Shown here piece after piece: positions 6,486 to 6,532 of a DNA stretch of 6,532 nucleotides. Position numbers and translations under genes: made by a program. The notes under the pieces are model-generated. The model did not search any database, was not told the origin of the DNA, and was given only the letters and a program-made list of their open reading frames with translations. Each line of letters begins with the position of its first letter. Positions within the stretch are counted from its first letter, which is position 1. The stretch is from JBGUVL01 sp045134375 (GTDB taxonomy: Bacteria > Bacillota_I > Bacilli_A > Erysipelotrichales > Erysipelotrichaceae). The DNA lies in assembly GCA_045134375.1 (NCBI GenBank), contig JBGUVL010000061.1, positions 1 to 6,532 of the forward strand. Direction: 5' to 3'.

Positions 6486-6532
6486 ATTTGTACATTTTCT
6501 TTAAATTAAATTTTGGGTATACAAAAACTCAT

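Overview
The window is about 6.5 kb of AT-rich bacterial DNA. TGG encodes Trp, one gene ends in TGA, Shine-Dalgarno sites are strong (AAGGAG or AGGAGG types), and U-tract terminators and small intergenic gaps are present. This fits a low-GC Bacillota genome using the standard bacterial code. The look is compatible with the Erysipelotrichia, but that lineage is only a guess. I see no insertion sequence, CRISPR array, tRNA, rRNA or phage gene. Most of the window looks like ordinary housekeeping or accessory chromosome.

Layout from left to right: (1) 1-3313 holds two tandem, translationally coupled genes for the halves of a heterodimeric ABC exporter. The first is cut by the window edge. The motif differences between the two nucleotide-binding domains are complementary, so the dimer should have one consensus and one degenerate ATP site. 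A terminator follows at 3312-3345. (2) 3381-4604 is a two-gene unit: a small NimA/PNPOx-like FMN split-barrel protein, then a PPP-family metallophosphatase 18 nt downstream. (3) The phosphatase meets a convergent DUF421 (YetF-type) membrane protein gene at 4620-5321 (minus strand). A 14-bp perfect inverted repeat between and within the two gene ends should terminate transcription in both directions. (4) A 165-nt divergent intergenic region separates the DUF421 gene from a YitT-family membrane protein gene (5487-6353). It contains a very good sigma-A-type promoter for the YitT gene, an AT-rich imperfect palindrome just upstream of that promoter, and a small hairpin in the predicted leader. (5) After the YitT terminator (6342-6368), a second near-consensus promoter and a strong ribosome binding site lead to an open reading frame of only 8 codons (6459-6485). 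The window ends 47 nt later.

The genes do not form one pathway. The exporter pair is a functional unit, the FMN protein and phosphatase are probably co-transcribed, and the DUF421 and YitT genes are separately expressed membrane proteins of poorly known function. I did not find a clearly new system. The least explained element is the promoter, ribosome binding site and 8-codon ORF at the right edge, which could be a regulatory leader peptide or the start of a frameshifted gene.
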